Positions 44,541 through 52,503 of a DNA stretch of 64,000 nucleotides are shown piece by piece. A program made the position numbers and the translations under genes. The stretch is taken from contig NZ_CP021108.1 in assembly GCF_002119685.1 (NCBI RefSeq), positions 1,364,001 through 1,428,000 on the forward strand, written 5' to 3'. The notes beneath the pieces are model-generated. The model did not search any database and was not told the DNA's origin. It saw only the letters and a program-made list of their open reading frames with translations. Numbering within the stretch: the stretch's first letter is position 1; each line of letters starts with the position of its first letter. The DNA is from Bordetella genomosp. 8 (GTDB lineage: Bacteria; Pseudomonadota; Gammaproteobacteria; Burkholderiales; Burkholderiaceae_B).

Positions 44541-45938
44541 ATGAAGACCCGCACCGAAAAAGACACCTTCGGCCCCATCGACGTCCCGGCCGATCACCTG
44601 TGGGGCGCGCAGACGCAGCGGTCGCTGCAGTTCTTCGCCATCTCCACGGAAAAGATGCCGGTGCCCCTGGTCGACGCGATGGCCAGGCTGAAGAAGGCCG
44701 CGGCGCAGGTCAACGCCCAGCTCGGCGAACTGGATGGCGGCATCGCCGACGCCATCGTCAAGGCCGCCGACGAAGTCATCGCGGGCAAGTGGCCCAACGA
44801 GTTTCCGCTGTCGGTCTGGCAGACCGGCTCCGGCACGCAAAGCAATATGAACATGAACGAGGTGCTGGCCAATCGCGCCTCGGAAATCCTGGGCGGCGAG
44901 CGCGGCGAAGGCCGCAAGGTGCATCCCAATGACCACGTGAACCGCGGCCAGTCGTCCAACGATACCTTCCCCACGGCGATGCACGTGGCCGCGGCGGTGC
45001 AGGTCGAACAGCACCTGCTGCCGGCACTGAAATCGCTGCGCGCGACGCTGGCGGAAAAGAGCGCCGCGTTCTACGACATCGTCAAGATCGGCCGTACCCA
45101 CCTGCAGGACGCCACCCCGTTGACGCTCGGCCAGGAATTGTCCGGCCATGTCGCGCAGCTGGACCTGTCCGAACAGCAGATACGCGCCGCGTTGCCTGGC
45201 TTGCACCAGCTTGCCATCGGCGGCACGGCCGTGGGCACCGGCTTGAACGCGCATCCCGAGTTCAGCGCCCGCGTATCGGCGCAACTGGCGCACGATACGG
45301 GCGCGGCCTTCGTATCGGCGCCCAACAAATTCCAGGCCCTGGCTTCGCACGAAGCCTTGTTGTTCATGCATGGCGCCTTGAAGACGCTGGCGGCCGGCAT
45401 GATCAAGATCGCCAACGACGTGCGCTGGCTGTCCAGCGGCCCGCGCTCCGGCCTGGGCGAAATCAGCATCCCGGAAAACGAGCCCGGCAGTTCCATCATG
45501 CCCGGCAAGGTCAACCCCACGCAGTGCGAAGCCGTCACCATGCTGGGCGCGCAGGTGCTGGGCAACGACGTCGCCATCAACATCGGCGGCGCCAGCGGCA
45601 ACTTCGAGCTGAACGTGTTCAAGCCCCTGCTCATACACAACTTCCTGCAGTCGGTGCGCCTGCTGGCCGACGGCATGAACAGCTTCAACGAACACTGCGC
45701 CAAGGGCATCGAGCCCAACCATCAGCGCATCGCCGAGCTGGTGGACCGTTCGCTGATGCTGGTGACCGCCTTGAATCCGCACATCGGCTACGACAAGGCC
45801 GCGCAGATCGCCAAGAAGGCGCACAAGGAAAACCTGTCCTTGAAGGAAGCCGCGCTGCAACTGGGCCATGTGACCGAGGCCCAATTCCAGCAATGGGTGG
45901 TGCCGGCGGACATGACCAACGCCAAGCGCCAGCCGTAG
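44541..45938 (+). CDS. fumC: Class II fumarate hydratase
   Basis: FumC interconverts fumarate and malate without an iron-sulfur cluster and is stable in oxygen. The 465-residue enzyme starts [20 protein letters not shown]. It contains [60 protein letters not shown] and the superfamily signature [15 protein letters not shown] with the catalytic serine loop. Length is typical. With the class I enzyme at 32681 the organism has two fumarases, which often divide work under iron limitation or oxidative stress. Confidence 0.98.
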   Translation: MKTRTEKDTFGPIDVPADHLWGAQTQRSLQFFAISTEKMPVPLVDAMARLKKAAAQVNAQLGELDGGIADAIVKAADEVIAGKWPNEFPLSVWQTGSGTQSNMNMNEVLANRASEILGGERGEGRKVHPNDHVNRGQSSNDTFPTAMHVAAAVQVEQHLLPALKSLRATLAEKSAAFYDIVKIGRTHLQDATPLTLGQELSGHVAQLDLSEQQIRAALPGLHQLAIGGTAVGTGLNAHPEFSARVSAQLAHDTGAAFVSAPNKFQALASHEALLFMHGALKTLAAGMIKIANDVRWLSSGPRSGLGEISIPENEPGSSIMPGKVNPTQCEAVTMLGAQVLGNDVAINIGGASGNFELNVFKPLLIHNFLQSVRLLADGMNSFNEHCAKGIEPNHQRIAELVDRSLMLVTALNPHIGYDKAAQIAKKAHKENLSLKEAALQLGHVTEAQFQQWVVPADMTNAKRQP

Positions 45939-46083
45939 AGACCCCCGTACCTCCTGTAAAAAAATGCTGCTATCCTGCGGAATGTGCAGGAACGCGCACC
46001 GGCCCACAAAGCAGAGCAATGCGCGTCCGCAGTCAAATCAGCCCGCGAAGGGCGGGTTGAAGAACATACAGGAGATCTCTCAA

Positions 46084-47067
46084 ATGATGAAAATCCGCAC
46101 GTTGGCCGTGGCAATCGCATTGGGCGCGGGGGCGCTGGCGTCTTCCGCCCAGGCCGCCGATAAATATCCCAGCCACGCCATACGCGTGATCGTCCCGTTT
46201 GCACCGGGCGGCTCCACCGACATCATCGCGCGCCTGGTCACCCAGCGCATGAGCCAGGAACTCGGCCAGCCCCTGGTCGTGGAAAACAAGGGCGGCGCGG
46301 GCGGCGCCATCGGCGCGGCCGAAGCCGCCAAGGCCGCGCCCGATGGCTACACGCTGTCCATCGCCACGGTGTCGACCATGGCCGTCAACCCGGCCTGCCG
46401 TCCCAACGACCTGCCCTACGACCCGATCAAGGATTTCCAGCCGGTCACCAACTTCGCCAACACCGCCAACGTGGTGTCGGTGAATCCCAAGAAGATGCCC
46501 GTCAAGGATTTCAAGGAATTCCTGGATGTGCTGAAGAAGAACCCGGGCAAGTATTCCTACGGCAGCTCGGGTACCTGCGGCGTGCTGCACCTGATGGGCG
46601 AGTCCTTCAAGCTGGCCACAGGTACGGACATCGTGCACGTGCCCTACAAGGGCTCGGGTCCGGCGTTGGCCGACGCGGTCGGCGGCCAGATCGAGATCCT
46701 GTTCGACAACCTGCCGTCGTCCATGCCGCAGATCCAGGCCAAGGCCATCAACGCGATGGCGGTGGCGTGGCCGACGCGCATCAAGACGATGCCCAACGTG
46801 CCTACCTTCGCGGAAGTCGGCTTCCCCGCGGTGAACCAGCCGGTGTGGTATGGCCTGCTGGCGCCCGCCGGCACGCCGATGGCCATCGTCAACAAGCTGC
46901 GCGATGCGGCCGTGGTGGCGCTGAAGGATCCCAAGGTGATCAAGGCGCTGGACGAACAGGGTTCCGAGCCGTCCGGCAACACCCCGGAAGAATTCGCCAA
47001 GGAAATCAAGTCGCAGTACGACTGGGCGAAGGAAATCGTCAAGAAGCAGAATATCAAGCTGGAGTAG
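46084..47067 (+). CDS. Bug-family periplasmic substrate-binding protein
   Basis: A 327-residue secreted receptor with a signal peptide (MMKIRTLAVAIALGAGALAS, cleavage near SAQAADK) and the family N-terminus KYPSHAIRVIVPFAPGGSTD. LVVENKGGAGGAIGAAEAAK, VHVPYKGSGPALADAVGG and YGLLAPAGTPMAIVNKLRDA are Bug motifs. Two cysteines (NPACRPND, SSGTCGVLHL) could form a disulfide, a feature of many Bug proteins. A GGAGA ribosome site precedes the ATG pair at 46084/46087. It lies alone between fumC and the YbaK gene and ends at a terminator. Ligand unknown. Confidence 0.93.
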   Translation: MMKIRTLAVAIALGAGALASSAQAADKYPSHAIRVIVPFAPGGSTDIIARLVTQRMSQELGQPLVVENKGGAGGAIGAAEAAKAAPDGYTLSIATVSTMAVNPACRPNDLPYDPIKDFQPVTNFANTANVVSVNPKKMPVKDFKEFLDVLKKNPGKYSYGSSGTCGVLHLMGESFKLATGTDIVHVPYKGSGPALADAVGGQIEILFDNLPSSMPQIQAKAINAMAVAWPTRIKTMPNVPTFAEVGFPAVNQPVWYGLLAPAGTPMAIVNKLRDAAVVALKDPKVIKALDEQGSEPSGNTPEEFAKEIKSQYDWAKEIVKKQNIKLE

Positions 47068-47105
47068 TCCGCCTGATCTTCGGCGCCGCATCGTCCGGCA
47101 CGACG

Positions 47106-47138
47106 AAAAGCCAGGCCCGGGGCCTGGCTTTTCTTTTC
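47106..47138 (+). terminator. Rho-independent terminator after the third Bug gene
   Basis: AAAAGCCAGGCC (47106-47117) pairs with GGCCTGGCTTTT (47121-47132) around CGG, then CTTTTC continues the T-rich tract. It lies 39 bp after the Bug stop and 15 bp before the next gene. Confidence 0.9.
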
Positions 47139-47152
47139 TACAATCCCGCATC

Positions 47153-47641
47153 ATGAGCAAGACCAGACACGTATCCGAAACGCCGGCGACGCAATTCCTG
47201 AAGCAGCACAAGGTCGCCTACACCGAACACACCTACGACTATGTCGACCACGGCGGCGCGGGCGAGGCCGCGCGCCAGCTGGGCCTGGACCCGCATGCCG
47301 TCGTCAAGACGCTGGTGATGGAAGACGAAGCGGCGCGGCCGCTGATCGTGTTGATGCACGGCGATCGCGAAGTGTCGACGAAGAACCTCGCGCGCCAGGC
47401 TGGCTTGAAGAAGGTCGGTCCCTGCCAACCGGAAGTGGCGCAACGCCATTCCGGTTACCAGGTGGGTGGCACGTCGCCTTTCGGAACACGCAAGCGCATG
47501 CCGGTGTGGGTGGAGGCCAGCGTGCTGGACTACCCGGCCATCTACGTCAACGGCGGACGGCGCGGCTATCTGATCGGCATCGCGCCGGCGGTGCTGGTCG
47601 ACCTGCTCGGCGCGCGTCCGGTGACGGTTGCGCTGGAATAG
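47153..47641 (+). CDS. ybaK: Cys-tRNA(Pro)/Cys-tRNA deacylase YbaK
   Basis: YbaK hydrolyses Cys-tRNA(Pro) formed in error by prolyl-tRNA synthetase. The 162-residue product has the YbaK/EbsC fold: TPATQFLKQHKVAYTEHTYD, HAVVKTLVMED (catalytic Lys), MHGDREVSTKNLARQAGLKK and YQVGGTSPFGTRKRMPVWVE, the GxxSPFG motif. Length and motifs match the E. coli enzyme. The gene follows a terminator, so it has its own promoter within the short gap. It faces the AraC-type regulator convergently with a 12-bp gap. Confidence 0.94.
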   Translation: MSKTRHVSETPATQFLKQHKVAYTEHTYDYVDHGGAGEAARQLGLDPHAVVKTLVMEDEAARPLIVLMHGDREVSTKNLARQAGLKKVGPCQPEVAQRHSGYQVGGTSPFGTRKRMPVWVEASVLDYPAIYVNGGRRGYLIGIAPAVLVDLLGARPVTVALE

Positions 47642-47653
47642 CCGATCCCGCGA

Positions 47654-48622
47654 TCAGGATTCCTGCGTGTGCGCGTGGCGGCGCCGGTACTCCGCCGGCG
47701 TGACTCCCACATGCTTGTGGAATGCCCTGCGCAGCGTATCGGCATTGGCGAAACCGCAGTCCGCGGCGACCTGCTTCGGCATCCGGCTACCGGACTCCAG
47801 CATCGATCGCGCGGCCGCCACGCGTGCCGCTTCCACCCATGACGCCGGCGTGATGCCGGTTTCCGTGCGGAACAGCCGCGCAAAATGGCGCGGGCTCAAT
47901 CCCGCGTGTTCCGCCAGGCTGGCGACGTCATGCCGCAGCTCGGGATTGGCGGCGACCCAGCGCTGCACTTCCTGCAGCACGGACCGGCCCGCCGCATGCG
48001 TTTCGCCCTTGCGGCTGAACTGCAACTGCCCGCCAGGCCGCTTGAAGAACATCACCAGCTGGCTGGCCACGCGTTGCGCGACATCGCGGCCCAGGTCTTC
48101 TTCCACCAGCGCCAAGGCCAGGTCCAGGCCTGCCGTCACGCCGGCGGCGGTGCGCAGCTTGCCGTCGCGCACATAGAGGGCGTCCTCGTCGACGGTGATC
48201 GACGGATAGGCCTGTACCAATGTCCGCACCGCGGCCCAATGGGTGGTGATACGGCGGCCGTCCAGCAGCCCGGCCGACGCCAGCACGAAGGCGCCGGTGC
48301 ACACCGATCCGTAGCGACGCGCCCGCCGCGCGCTGCCGCGCAGCCATTCGATGACATCCTTGCGCAAGGCCAACTGGTGCGCATGCGGAGCGCCCGCCAC
48401 CAGCAGCGTGTCGAAGCGAGCTTCCGTCTGGCCGGCGACGAGGTCCGGCAGGATCCTCACGCCGGAAGAACTGCGCAGCGGCCCATGGTCGTAGCCGACC
48501 ACGTGCAGATCGTAGCAATCCCGCCCGGCTTCCAGGTTCGCCTGGGCGAATACATCCAGGGGCCCCGACACGTCCAGCAACTGGACGCCGGGCAGCGCCA
48601 GGATGGCGATGGATTTAGCCAT
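47654..48622 (-). CDS. GlxA-type transcriptional regulator (DJ-1/PfpI plus AraC domains)
   Basis: A 322-residue regulator. The N-terminal DJ-1/PfpI glutamine-amidotransferase-like domain (residues 1 to about 185: LALPGVQLLDVSGPLDVFAQ, YGSVCTGAFVLASAGLLDG with the elbow Cys) senses an unknown ligand. The C-terminal AraC HTH (about residues 225-315: HDVASLAEHAGLSPRHFARL, FRTETGITPASWVEAARVAA, ADCGFANADTLRRAFHKHVG) binds DNA. It is divergent from the HD-domain gene with a 124-bp gap, which suggests that gene as its main target. Relatives control glycine betaine, carnitine or arginine catabolism; the effector here is unknown. Confidence 0.92.
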   Translation of the reverse strand: MAKSIAILALPGVQLLDVSGPLDVFAQANLEAGRDCYDLHVVGYDHGPLRSSSGVRILPDLVAGQTEARFDTLLVAGAPHAHQLALRKDVIEWLRGSARRARRYGSVCTGAFVLASAGLLDGRRITTHWAAVRTLVQAYPSITVDEDALYVRDGKLRTAAGVTAGLDLALALVEEDLGRDVAQRVASQLVMFFKRPGGQLQFSRKGETHAAGRSVLQEVQRWVAANPELRHDVASLAEHAGLSPRHFARLFRTETGITPASWVEAARVAAARSMLESGSRMPKQVAADCGFANADTLRRAFHKHVGVTPAEYRRRHAHTQES

Positions 48623-48746
48623 TGCGTGGTTTCTCCCGTCATGTCCCGATCACGCGCGAAATGGCAGTATATGACGTAATACGCCGATTGATGCCATGGC
48701 GCCAGGCTTACACAATGACCGCACACACTCTTACGGAGCAGCAGTC

Positions 48747-49388
48747 ATGAGCCTGACCATAGACGGCATCGCCATCCCCGACAGCCAGTTGGCGCGCGAG
48801 ATTACCGAGTTGGTACGCGACACCGAATCTTCCTTGTTATTCCATCATTCGAGCCGGGTTTACTACTTCGGCGCCCTTGCCGGCAAGCGCCGTGGCCTGG
48901 AATTCGATCCGGAACTGCTGTATGCCGGCGCCATGTTCCACGACATGGGCCTGACCCATCAGCACGCCAGCGATCATCTGCGTTTCGAAGTGGATGGCGC
49001 CAATGCGGCCCGCGACTTCCTGAAAAGCCATGGGATCGCGCGCGAAGATATCGATCTGGTCTGGACGGCGATCGCGCTGCACACGACGCCCGGCATCCCC
49101 GAGCACATGCATCCCGTCGTCGCGCTGGTGACGTCGGGGGTGGAGATGGACGTCCTGGGGATCGATTATTCCGGCTTCGCGGATGCCGACCGCGAGGCCG
49201 TGGTGCACGCGCATCCGCGCGGCGAGCACTTCAAGGAAAATATCATCCAGACCTTCTACGATGGCATCAGGCACAAGCCGGATACCACCTTCGGCAACGT
49301 CAAGGCCGACGTCATCGCCGACAAGGAGCCGCATTTCCATCGCGGCAACTTCTGCAGCGTCATCCGCGATTCGGCCTGGCGTTCCTGA
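48747..49388 (+). CDS. HD-domain hydrolase (cyanamide hydratase-like group)
   Basis: A 213-residue cytoplasmic HD-superfamily protein. Metal-binding positions are suggested by FHHSSRVYYFGALAG (first His), AGAMFHDMGLTHQH (the HD pair) and IALHTTPGIPEHMHP (additional His). GNVKADVIADKEPHFHRGNF closes the protein. Its layout resembles fungal cyanamide hydratase-type HD proteins and related bacterial hydrolases rather than nucleotide phosphodiesterases, but the reaction is not known. A CGGAG ribosome site precedes ATG 48747. The divergent GlxA-type regulator probably controls it. Confidence 0.8.
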   Translation: MSLTIDGIAIPDSQLAREITELVRDTESSLLFHHSSRVYYFGALAGKRRGLEFDPELLYAGAMFHDMGLTHQHASDHLRFEVDGANAARDFLKSHGIAREDIDLVWTAIALHTTPGIPEHMHPVVALVTSGVEMDVLGIDYSGFADADREAVVHAHPRGEHFKENIIQTFYDGIRHKPDTTFGNVKADVIADKEPHFHRGNFCSVIRDSAWRS

Positions 49389-49402
49389 TGCGTTCCCGAG
49401 CT

Positions 49403-49426
49403 CCCGGTGCCGCGCGCGGCACCGGG
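49403..49426. terminator. Bidirectional hairpin between convergent genes
   Basis: A perfect 24-bp palindrome, CCCGGTGCCGCG followed by its complement, lies in the 46-bp gap between the HD gene stop and the pbpG stop. It forms a very stable stem in transcripts from either side. No T-run is present, so it may block read-through or protect 3' ends rather than act as a classical terminator. Confidence 0.6.
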
Positions 49427-49434
49427 GCGGGATG

Positions 49435-50601
49435 TCACATCATCGCGACTTCGTTCTGCACGAACTTGCGAATGCGCACGGCGTCCGCGATGCGCGAATA
49501 CTTGCCCTGCGAATCGAGCAGCACGATGGCCAGCTCGCGGCCCTGCATGTTGACCAGCATCACCAGGCATTCGCCGGCTTCGTTGATGAAGCCGGTCTTC
49601 GATACCTTGATGTCCCAATCCGCGCTGCGCACCAGGGCATTGGTATTGCGGAACGTGCGCATATGACCCTTGCCCATGTCGACGTCGTATTCCGTATCCG
49701 TGGTGTAGCGATGGATCAGCGGCCGCTGCGCGGCCGCGCGCAACATGCGCGCCAGATCGCGCGGCGACGACACGTTTTCGCTGGACAGGCCGGTGGGCTC
49801 GACGAAGTGCGTGTCCATCATGCCCAGCTCGCGCGCCTTGGCATTCATGGCCCGGACGAAGGCCGGCATGCCGCCAGGGTAATAGCGGCCCAGGGCATGG
49901 GCGGCGCGGTTTTCCGAGGACATCAGGGCGACGTGCAGCATGTCCGCGCGCGTCAGGCGCGACCCGACGGGCAGGCGCGACGCGGCGTGGCGCAGGCGAT
50001 CGATGTCGTCATCGGTGACTTCCAGCATCTCGTCCATGGGCTGGTTGGCGTCCACCACCACCAGCGCGGTCATCAGCTTGGAAATCGACGCGATGGGCTT
50101 GATCGTGTCTTCGTTCTTGGAGAACAGCACGGTGGACGTGGCCAGGTCCTGTACATAGGCTACGCTCGAGCGCAGGGCCGCGGCCTGGGCGGACGTCGTG
50201 GCCGGCGGGGCGGCGGCGGTGACCTTGCTGCGCGTGGCGGTGCTCTTGTGGGCGACGACCTTGTTGCCGGACTTGGTGGTCGTGTCCGCGACCACTTCCT
50301 TGCGCACGGTCGTGTTGGTCTTGCCGCTGGGCGTCTTCTTGGCGACGGTCGTGGTCTTGCTTTCCGTCTTCGCCACCGTCGTCTTGCTGCCCGTCTTGGC
50401 GGTGGTGGTGCTCTTGGTGACGGTGGTCGTGGTGGTTTGCTTGGTTTTGGCCTTCGCCTGGGCCGCCTTGCAGGCGGAGGACTTGGCGTTGACCTTGCAA
50501 GGATCGGTTGCCGCCCGGGCGCCGGGCGATAGGAAAAGGGAGGCGGCGAGCAGGACCGGCGCGGCCACTGTTACCACTGAACGTGTCGAAAATGGCGCCA
50601 T
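49435..50601 (-). CDS. pbpG: D-alanyl-D-alanine endopeptidase (PbpG/PBP7 type)
   Basis: PbpG-type penicillin-binding proteins cut peptide cross-links in the periplasm. The 388-residue protein has a signal peptide (to about residue 30). A Thr/Lys/Ser-rich linker spans about residues 45-130 (TTTTTVTKSTTTAKTGSK and similar repeats). The class C-like serine peptidase domain has the SxxK motif SISK at 172-175 (nucleophile Ser172), SSEN as SxN and SKTGFINEAG as KTG. The linker makes it about 75 residues longer than E. coli PbpG. A plausible sigma-70 promoter lies at 50668-50697. It may be called DacA-like in some annotations. Confidence 0.93.
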   Translation of the reverse strand: MAPFSTRSVVTVAAPVLLAASLFLSPGARAATDPCKVNAKSSACKAAQAKAKTKQTTTTTVTKSTTTAKTGSKTTVAKTESKTTTVAKKTPSGKTNTTVRKEVVADTTTKSGNKVVAHKSTATRSKVTAAAPPATTSAQAAALRSSVAYVQDLATSTVLFSKNEDTIKPIASISKLMTALVVVDANQPMDEMLEVTDDDIDRLRHAASRLPVGSRLTRADMLHVALMSSENRAAHALGRYYPGGMPAFVRAMNAKARELGMMDTHFVEPTGLSSENVSSPRDLARMLRAAAQRPLIHRYTTDTEYDVDMGKGHMRTFRNTNALVRSADWDIKVSKTGFINEAGECLVMLVNMQGRELAIVLLDSQGKYSRIADAVRIRKFVQNEVAMM

Positions 50602-50947
50602 AGTTAGGACATGTCCGTAAGACTGGATCGACGCACCATGGTAGGGCGCGCCAGAAAGTTGAATCGAATTATAGGGTTAGCCCAAGAATTTAAACAATCT
50701 TTTTAAGCTTCCCGGGGATGATATCCGAGATTTCATACGAATGCGTCCGAGGAATGCTCATCTTTGGCGCATGCAGGCGTCCGCGGTACCTGGCGGGCCG
50801 CCGAGGCGTTCGTATGGCTCATCCATGGGGGATCGGAAATCGTGACGAGCTCGGGGTAGGGGGACGGATCATCCCGCGATGGCGCAGTGTTCCGGCGAAG
50901 CGGGCGTGAAGCGCGCATCGAGGGCCGGGTAAGGTCTGTGGGCTGGG
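50602..50947. other. 346-bp non-coding stretch between pbpG and tRNA-Arg
   Basis: The first 110 bp hold the pbpG leader and promoter in an A+T-rich patch (about 50660-50720). The rest is G+C-rich, with no convincing ribosome site plus coding frame on either strand, no long repeat and no second tRNA. Short open frames here lack recognisable protein features. Confidence 0.6.
50668..50697 (-). promoter_or_regulatory. Predicted sigma-70 promoter of pbpG
   Basis: Reading the minus strand, TTGTTT (50697-50692) is followed after 18 bp by a perfect TATAAT (50673-50668). This places transcription about 60 bp before the pbpG ATG. The -35 box is weak, so confidence rests on the -10 and the spacing. Confidence 0.55.
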
Positions 50948-51022
50948 TGGCCTCGCCGGGTGGAATCGAACCACCAATTGACCCTTAGGAGGGGCCGGTT
51001 ATATCCATTTAACTACGGCGAG
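50948..51022 (-). tRNA. tRNA-Arg (anticodon CCT)
   Basis: The minus strand folds into a full cloverleaf. The acceptor stem CTCGCCG pairs with CGGCGAG, the discriminator is G, and CCA is encoded (50948-50950). The anticodon stem GGCCC/GGGTC closes loop CTCCTAA with anticodon CCT, which reads AGG. The T-arm is GGTGG-TTCGATT-CCACC. tRNA-Arg(CCT) genes are frequent integration sites for genomic islands. The orphan gene here lies on the 5' side of the tRNA, so simple 3'-end integration is not indicated. Confidence 0.96.
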
Positions 51023-51070
51023 ACGGACGGGCCACGCGGGGCGCGGGCCGCATCTGAGAGGAAGGCGATT

Positions 51071-51163
51071 CTAACATTCGCTCGTGACCGCTGCCTCCGC
51101 CCACGGCGAGCCGAAGCGACGGGCGACCTGCTCGGGCTGGTTCTTCATCAGGTAAATGCACAT
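51071..51163 (-). pseudogene. Possible fragment of an SRAP (YedK/HMCES)-like gene
   Basis: A 30-codon frame runs ATG to TAG with the product MCIYLMKNQPEQVARRFGSP continuing WAEAAVTSEC. SRAP proteins start with Met-Cys, the Cys being the catalytic residue that crosslinks abasic sites, and often have PEEVAxRFG at about residues 10-18. The resemblance is limited to about 18 residues and may be chance. If real, this is a truncated remnant beside tRNA-Arg. No ribosome site was judged convincing. Confidence 0.25.
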
Positions 51164-51239
51164 ATTCTTATCGAGCAGTTAGCGCGGCTTCAGAGCGGCT
51201 CCCGTTCCGCCTGTTCTTGGTCGCCTCGGCCGTCCTTTG

Positions 51240-52118
51240 TTACACCAACTGCCAACTGTCGGCGCGGTCCCGCGTGGCGGGGCTCTGTGCTGGCGACGAC
51301 ACGGCGCCCTCCGGCGCGGCCTGGGACGGCCGTTCGGCGTAGGGACGCAAAAGCGACTTCAACTGTTCGGCCATTTGCCGGGTCTGCGGACGGACGGCTT
51401 CGAGCGCCTGGTCCCATGCATGGTCATAGGCAACGCGGCCGCCATCGCAGGCGTCGAAGAAGGCCTGGGTCATCGGATAGGGATTCCTGCCGTTCGCGAC
51501 CGCGTACTCGCATGGCCGTTTTACCGTCTCGCTGTAGATGCCCAGGAATTCCCTGTCGGGGGCCGACATGCCCGGGCGGTCAAGGGCGCTCATGTTGCCC
51601 AGGACTGCATCGATGATGTGGATGGTTTCGGCGCATTGAGGCTCCTGCGCCAGTCCGCGATGGATGATGGCGGCTCTGGCGTTCTCCAGCACTCTGGTCA
51701 TCTGTTCCTGGCAGTGCGAGGTCTGCGTGTTGGCCTGCAATTGCCTGATCGACTGCTGGAGCATTGCCTTCGTCTTGGCGTCGACGAATGGCTGGTCCAG
51801 CATGACGGTCATCGACTCGACGGCCGATGCCTCGGCCTGTGCGACTTTCTCCGAGTAGTACACGGGAGGCGTCGCGGCCGCCGAGGCTGCGTCTGGCCTT
51901 TTGTACAGATAGCCGACAAAGGTGTTGGCGCACCATTGCGGAATGATGGGCCGGCCATCGATGCCGCGGAAATTCTCGAAGACGATGTCTTCCTCGGCCA
52001 GGTGCGCGTTCAGCCAGGCGACCTGGGCATCGAACCGCTCGTGCCGATTCCGCGGGTTGATGCTTTCGATGGTGGCCTGCATGGCGGCCTGCGTCATGGG
52101 GTGGGTGTTGATGGTCAC
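51240..52118 (-). CDS. Unrecognised 292-residue protein beside tRNA-Arg
   Basis: I do not recognise this protein. It starts at GTG 52118 with a strong ribosome site AAGGAGA seven bases upstream. It has no signal peptide or membrane segment, and looks mostly helical and mixed-charge. Visible features are a conserved-looking N-terminal block (HERFDAQVAWLNAHLAEEDI, FRGIDGRPIIPQWCANTFVG), five scattered cysteines, and a Ser/Ala/Pro-rich C-terminal tail (about residues 265-290) ending DSWQLV. It is flanked by tRNA-Arg and the SRP RNA gene, interrupting otherwise conserved genes. Its orphan state and position suggest acquired DNA. A secreted effector or a toxin-related protein are possible but unsupported. 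Confidence 0.72.
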   Translation of the reverse strand: MTINTHPMTQAAMQATIESINPRNRHERFDAQVAWLNAHLAEEDIVFENFRGIDGRPIIPQWCANTFVGYLYKRPDAASAAATPPVYYSEKVAQAEASAVESMTVMLDQPFVDAKTKAMLQQSIRQLQANTQTSHCQEQMTRVLENARAAIIHRGLAQEPQCAETIHIIDAVLGNMSALDRPGMSAPDREFLGIYSETVKRPCEYAVANGRNPYPMTQAFFDACDGGRVAYDHAWDQALEAVRPQTRQMAEQLKSLLRPYAERPSQAAPEGAVSSPAQSPATRDRADSWQLV

Positions 52119-52305
52119 GTGTGGGTCTCCTTGCGGTGGACAGGGTGTCGTCGGGCGGGCCCTTCGTGCCGGGGGTGTATTTGCGGGTTCCGGCCCGTCC
52201 CTGTTTCGGTTCCGTAGCGGACCGGATCACCTGGGTCGATCGTTCGCGGCGGGACGTGTGAACCGCTGTCGCCGGCGATGGGAATGGCCCGGATCCCGAA
52301 CCTGC

Positions 52306-52311
52306 TAGAAT
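52306..52311 (+). promoter_or_regulatory. -10 element of the SRP RNA gene
   Basis: TAGAAT ends seven bases before the predicted 5' end of the SRP RNA (52319), the expected -10 placement. No strong -35 box is visible, so this is tentative. Confidence 0.5.
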
Positions 52312-52318
52312 CTTGTCT

Positions 52319-52413
52319 GGCGGGCCCCTTCGCATGGTCCGGCGGTGAACCTGGTCAGGTCGGGAACGAAGCAGCCATAGCCGTTTAGGGTCAGTGCCGG
52401 AGTAAGGCTCGCC
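52319..52413 (+). ncRNA. ffs: Signal recognition particle RNA (4.5S, small bacterial type)
   Basis: The RNA partner of Ffh in co-translational membrane targeting. The conserved apical core GGTCAGGTCGGGAACGAAGC, continuing AGCCATAGCC, contains the GGAA tetraloop (closed here by CG/CG pairs) and the asymmetric loop. The ends GGCGGGCC (52319-52326) and GGCTCGCC (52406-52413) pair over 8 bp with one G-U. Length near 95 nt fits the Alu-less bacterial form. The gene lies directly before dnaX, as in other betaproteobacteria. End points are set from pairing and may be off by a few bases. Confidence 0.93.
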
Positions 52414-52503
52414 TTCCCGAATACGCCACAGAAGGACGGATCAGGTGCCGCGCATCGTTCCGTCCTTTCTTGTTCTGGGCGCCGCTCGCTCTACAATCCG
52501 TCC

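Noticed and set aside
50948..52118. Genomic island with att sites at tRNA-Arg
   Set aside because: No integrase gene and no direct repeat of the tRNA 3' end was found; the orphan gene lies on the 5' side of the tRNA.
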